A stretch of 7,965 nt of DNA from Candidatus Cloacimonadota bacterium (GTDB lineage Bacteria > Cloacimonadota > Cloacimonadia > Cloacimonadales > TCS61): assembly GCA_018654125.1 (NCBI GenBank), contig JABIME010000174.1:1-7965 (forward strand), given 5' to 3'. Position numbers and translations under genes: made by a program. Under the pieces are notes generated by a model. That model was not told the DNA's origin. It did no database searches and was given only the letters and a program-made list of their open reading frames with translations. Below are positions 6,098 through 7,965 of the stretch, piece by piece. Every line of letters starts with the position of its first letter. The first letter of the stretch is position 1.

Positions 6098-6655
6098 TTA
6101 GAAACTGAAACCTGTTTTTAAATTTACATACATTATGGTTGAGTTTGCCCAAAAAATTGTTGATAAATGACCATTAAACGTTATTTCAACACTCCATCTA
6201 TCACTAATATTGTAACCCATTCCAAAAGCTCCATAGAAAATATAGGGTATGCCAGTTCCATAATTTAATCTACCATATATATTTGATCTTCCAAGAGAAT
6301 CTATATTTTCACCAAATAGATATAGGGTATAAATCTCCTTTAACCTATGCTTACTTTCATCAAAATTCTCAAATGCATCATCAGTAATTTGTTCTGCAGG
6401 TGGAATCACATTGAAGCCAATTCCCTTTATAAAACTATTTTTTGTAGTAAATTCTAGTTCAACACCTAATGAATACAATATCGGAAAATTTGTTTTTAAT
6501 ACTTTTGTTTCAACAGGAAGGATACTGCTTGTATATTTATATTCATATTTGCCAAAAAATAGACCTGATGATGTAATACGAATTTTTCTATCATCTTCTG
6601 CATGAACAAAGCAAACAACCAAAATGAGTAAAACAATAATTACTGATTTTTTCAT
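6098..6655 (-). CDS. Secreted protein, probable small outer-membrane beta-barrel
   Basis: I do not recognise a named family for this 185-residue protein. Residues 1-19 are a standard Sec signal peptide: MKKS, a hydrophobic core, then VHA before EDD, the likely signal peptidase I site. Cys15 lacks a proper lipobox because Val precedes it. The mature part has alternating polar and hydrophobic residues with many Tyr, Phe and Gly, such as YGRLNYGTGIPYIFYGAFGM (127-146) and WSVEITFNG (154-162). It ends in YVNLKTGFSF, with a terminal Phe as expected for a last beta-strand recognised by the BAM machinery. An eight-stranded barrel is plausible for this length. AGGGG (6664-6660) lies 4 bases before the ATG, a close spacing. 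A strong promoter-like pair lies upstream. Confidence 0.82.
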   Translation of the reverse strand: MKKSVIIVLLILVVCFVHAEDDRKIRITSSGLFFGKYEYKYTSSILPVETKVLKTNFPILYSLGVELEFTTKNSFIKGIGFNVIPPAEQITDDAFENFDESKHRLKEIYTLYLFGENIDSLGRSNIYGRLNYGTGIPYIFYGAFGMGYNISDRWSVEITFNGHLSTIFWANSTIMYVNLKTGFSF

Positions 6656-6684
6656 ATTGCCCCTGATTTATAATTACTAGTTCT

Positions 6685-6713
6685 TTAATATTTAGAATCA
6701 TTATTAGTGTCAA
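6685..6713 (-). promoter_or_regulatory. Near-consensus sigma70-type promoter of the beta-barrel gene
   Basis: Read on the - strand, TTGACA (6713-6708) is followed by exactly 17 bases and TATTAA (6690-6685), a perfect -35 with a 4/6 -10. It lies 30 bases upstream of the ATG at 6655 and downstream of the comM stop, so the barrel gene probably has its own transcript and does not depend on comM read-through. The motifs are seen; activity is inferred. Confidence 0.6.
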
Positions 6714-6735
6714 TATTCTTAGGTATTCAAAGACT

Positions 6736-7965
6736 CTACTCCCAGAATTTCTTATCCAATCCTCTATACTGCACAGCTTCACTAATGTGTGCTACACAAA
6801 TGTTTTCGCTTCCTTCCAGATCTGCAATAGTTCTAGAAACTTTTAGAATTCTATCGTAAGCTCTGGCAGATAATCCCATTTTATCCATTGCCATCTTTAA
6901 AATTGATTTACTGTCTTCATCTAGAATGCAGTGTTTTCTTATCTGTTTAGAGCTCATCTGCGAATTACTGAATATATTACTTTTCTCAAATCGTTTCAAT
7001 TGAATTTCGCGTGAGTTATTTACTCGCTCTCTAATAATTGAAGATTTCTCACCGGTAGGAATACTGCTGAGTTCATCATATTTTACTGCTGGAACTTCTA
7101 TATGAATATCAATTCTATCTAACAGTGGTCCGGAGATCCTAGAACGGTATCTCTGAATATTTCCAATTGGGCAGGAACATGAATGTCCTTCTACCTCACT
7201 TCCAAAATATCCGCATGGACAAGGATTCATAGAAGCTACCATCATAAATTTTGCTGGGAATTCTAAACTTTGAGTTGCACGTGAAATTGTTACAAATTCA
7301 TCTTCTAATGGCTGACGCAAAACTTCCAAAACTGATTTCTTAAATTCGGGAAGTTCATCCAGAAACAAAACTCCATTATGAGAAAGTGACACTTCTCCGG
7401 GTTTTGGATAGCTTCCTCCTCCAATTAATGCAACATCACTAATTGTATGATGCGGAGAGCGAAATGGACGGCTGGTTACGATCCCTTTTTGTGCTCCTAT
7501 AAAACCTGCCACAGAATGAATTTTGGTTGTCTCTAAAGCTTCTTCAAGTGTAAAGCCTGGTAATATTGTAGAAATTCTTCGAGCCAACATTGTTTTACCA
7601 GATCCAGGTGGACCCAGCATAAGTACGTTGTGCCCACCTGCTGCCGCAACTTCCAAAGCGCGTTTTACATGATATTGCCCTTTCACATCAAACATATCAA
7701 CAGGGCTTTCATCCAGATGCGAGAACATTTCACTTTTATCAACTTTAAATGGTTCAATATTTATTTTATCTTCCAGGAAATTTACAACCTCATTTAAAGA
7801 GGAAGCAGGATACACATTTAATTCATCAATAATAGCTGCTTCTTTAGCATTTTCATAAGGAAGAATGAGTCCATCAAGTTTATCCTTCCAACAAGCAACA
7901 GCAACAGGTAACACACCATTAACAGGGCGTAAGCTACCATCTAAAGCAAGTTCACCAATAAAAGC
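6736..7965 (-). CDS. comM: ComM/YifB Mg-chelatase-like AAA+ ATPase (5' partial)
   Basis: The visible 409 codons are the C-terminal four-fifths of a ComM protein (usual length about 500); the frame runs open to the window edge and the true start lies beyond it. The first visible residues, FIGELALDGSLRPVNG, are the conserved end of the N-terminal Lon-protease-like (ChlI) domain. Then follow Walker A GPPGSGKT (visible residues 118-125), Walker B GVLFLDELPEF (198-208), and a Cys cluster NPCPCG (247-252) with HSCSCP (261-266). LLDRIDI (281-287) and the C-terminal helical domain with LSARAYDRILKVSRTIADLE (365-384) complete it. In Vibrio and other bacteria ComM is a hexameric helicase that drives branch migration during natural transformation. 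It is widespread beyond known competent species, so competence cannot be concluded. The GTG at 7914 is an internal Val codon and should not be used as start. Confidence 0.95.
   Translation of the reverse strand, partial: AFIGELALDGSLRPVNGVLPVAVACWKDKLDGLILPYENAKEAAIIDELNVYPASSLNEVVNFLEDKINIEPFKVDKSEMFSHLDESPVDMFDVKGQYHVKRALEVAAAGGHNVLMLGPPGSGKTMLARRISTILPGFTLEEALETTKIHSVAGFIGAQKGIVTSRPFRSPHHTISDVALIGGGSYPKPGEVSLSHNGVLFLDELPEFKKSVLEVLRQPLEDEFVTISRATQSLEFPAKFMMVASMNPCPCGYFGSEVEGHSCSCPIGNIQRYRSRISGPLLDRIDIHIEVPAVKYDELSSIPTGEKSSIIRERVNNSREIQLKRFEKSNIFSNSQMSSKQIRKHCILDEDSKSILKMAMDKMGLSARAYDRILKVSRTIADLEGSENICVAHISEAVQYRGLDKKFWE

Noticed and set aside
6591..6782. Minus-strand 63-codon frame bridging comM and the beta-barrel gene
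   Set aside because: It overlaps both real genes in another frame and contains the promoter of the barrel gene; no ribosome-binding site.
7912..7914. GTG as start of the comM gene
   Set aside because: The frame continues upstream to the window edge and encodes the conserved GELALDGSLRPVNG motif; this GTG is the Val inside NGVLPVAV.

Overview
The window is an AT-rich bacterial chromosome segment. The organism is probably Gram-negative: YidC carries the large periplasmic domain typical of diderm bacteria, and a small secreted protein looks like an outer-membrane beta-barrel. The low GC content, the weak resemblance of the housekeeping proteins to FCB-group / candidate-phylum bacteria (Cloacimonadota-like) and the repeat style suggest that broad neighbourhood. 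This is an impression from memory and not a demonstrated placement.

Left part (1-4113, all + strand): the last 29 codons of purA, then the conserved block rpmH - rnpA - yidD - yidC - jag (khpB/eloR), followed by an MBL-fold metallo-hydrolase. The genes are tightly packed. rpmH/rnpA overlap by one base, rnpA/yidD overlap by four (ATGA), and the yidC ribosome-binding site overlaps the yidD stop codon. The block joins ribosome assembly (L34), tRNA maturation (RNase P protein), membrane-protein insertion (YidD, YidC) and an RNA-binding regulator (Jag). In many bacteria dnaA lies upstream of rpmH and mnmE follows jag; here the flanks are purA and an MBL hydrolase. A probable promoter lies in the purA-rpmH gap.

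Middle part (4114-6735): an accessory-looking stretch of three genes I cannot assign to a known function, with loose spacing and alternating strands. They are a two-TM membrane protein (-), a double zinc-ribbon protein with two C-terminal TM helices and a TTG start (+), and a signal-peptide-bearing probable beta-barrel (-) with a near-consensus sigma70-type promoter. The zinc-ribbon gene is framed by two direct copies of an about 85-bp intergenic repeat exactly 877 bp apart (75/85 identical, no gaps). This is the main non-coding structure of the window.

Right part (6736-7965, - strand): the C-terminal 409 codons of comM (YifB-type Mg-chelatase-like AAA+ ATPase), which continues past the window edge.

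Most notable observations: the repeat-framed zinc-ribbon/TM gene; evidence that the MBL hydrolase really starts upstream of its first ATG, perhaps at an ATC codon inside jag; a perfect 7-bp hairpin occupying the ribosome-binding position of rnpA; and a Jag KH domain whose GxxG loop reads GKEA. I found no CRISPR array, tRNA, rRNA, transposase, integrase or recognisable defence system.
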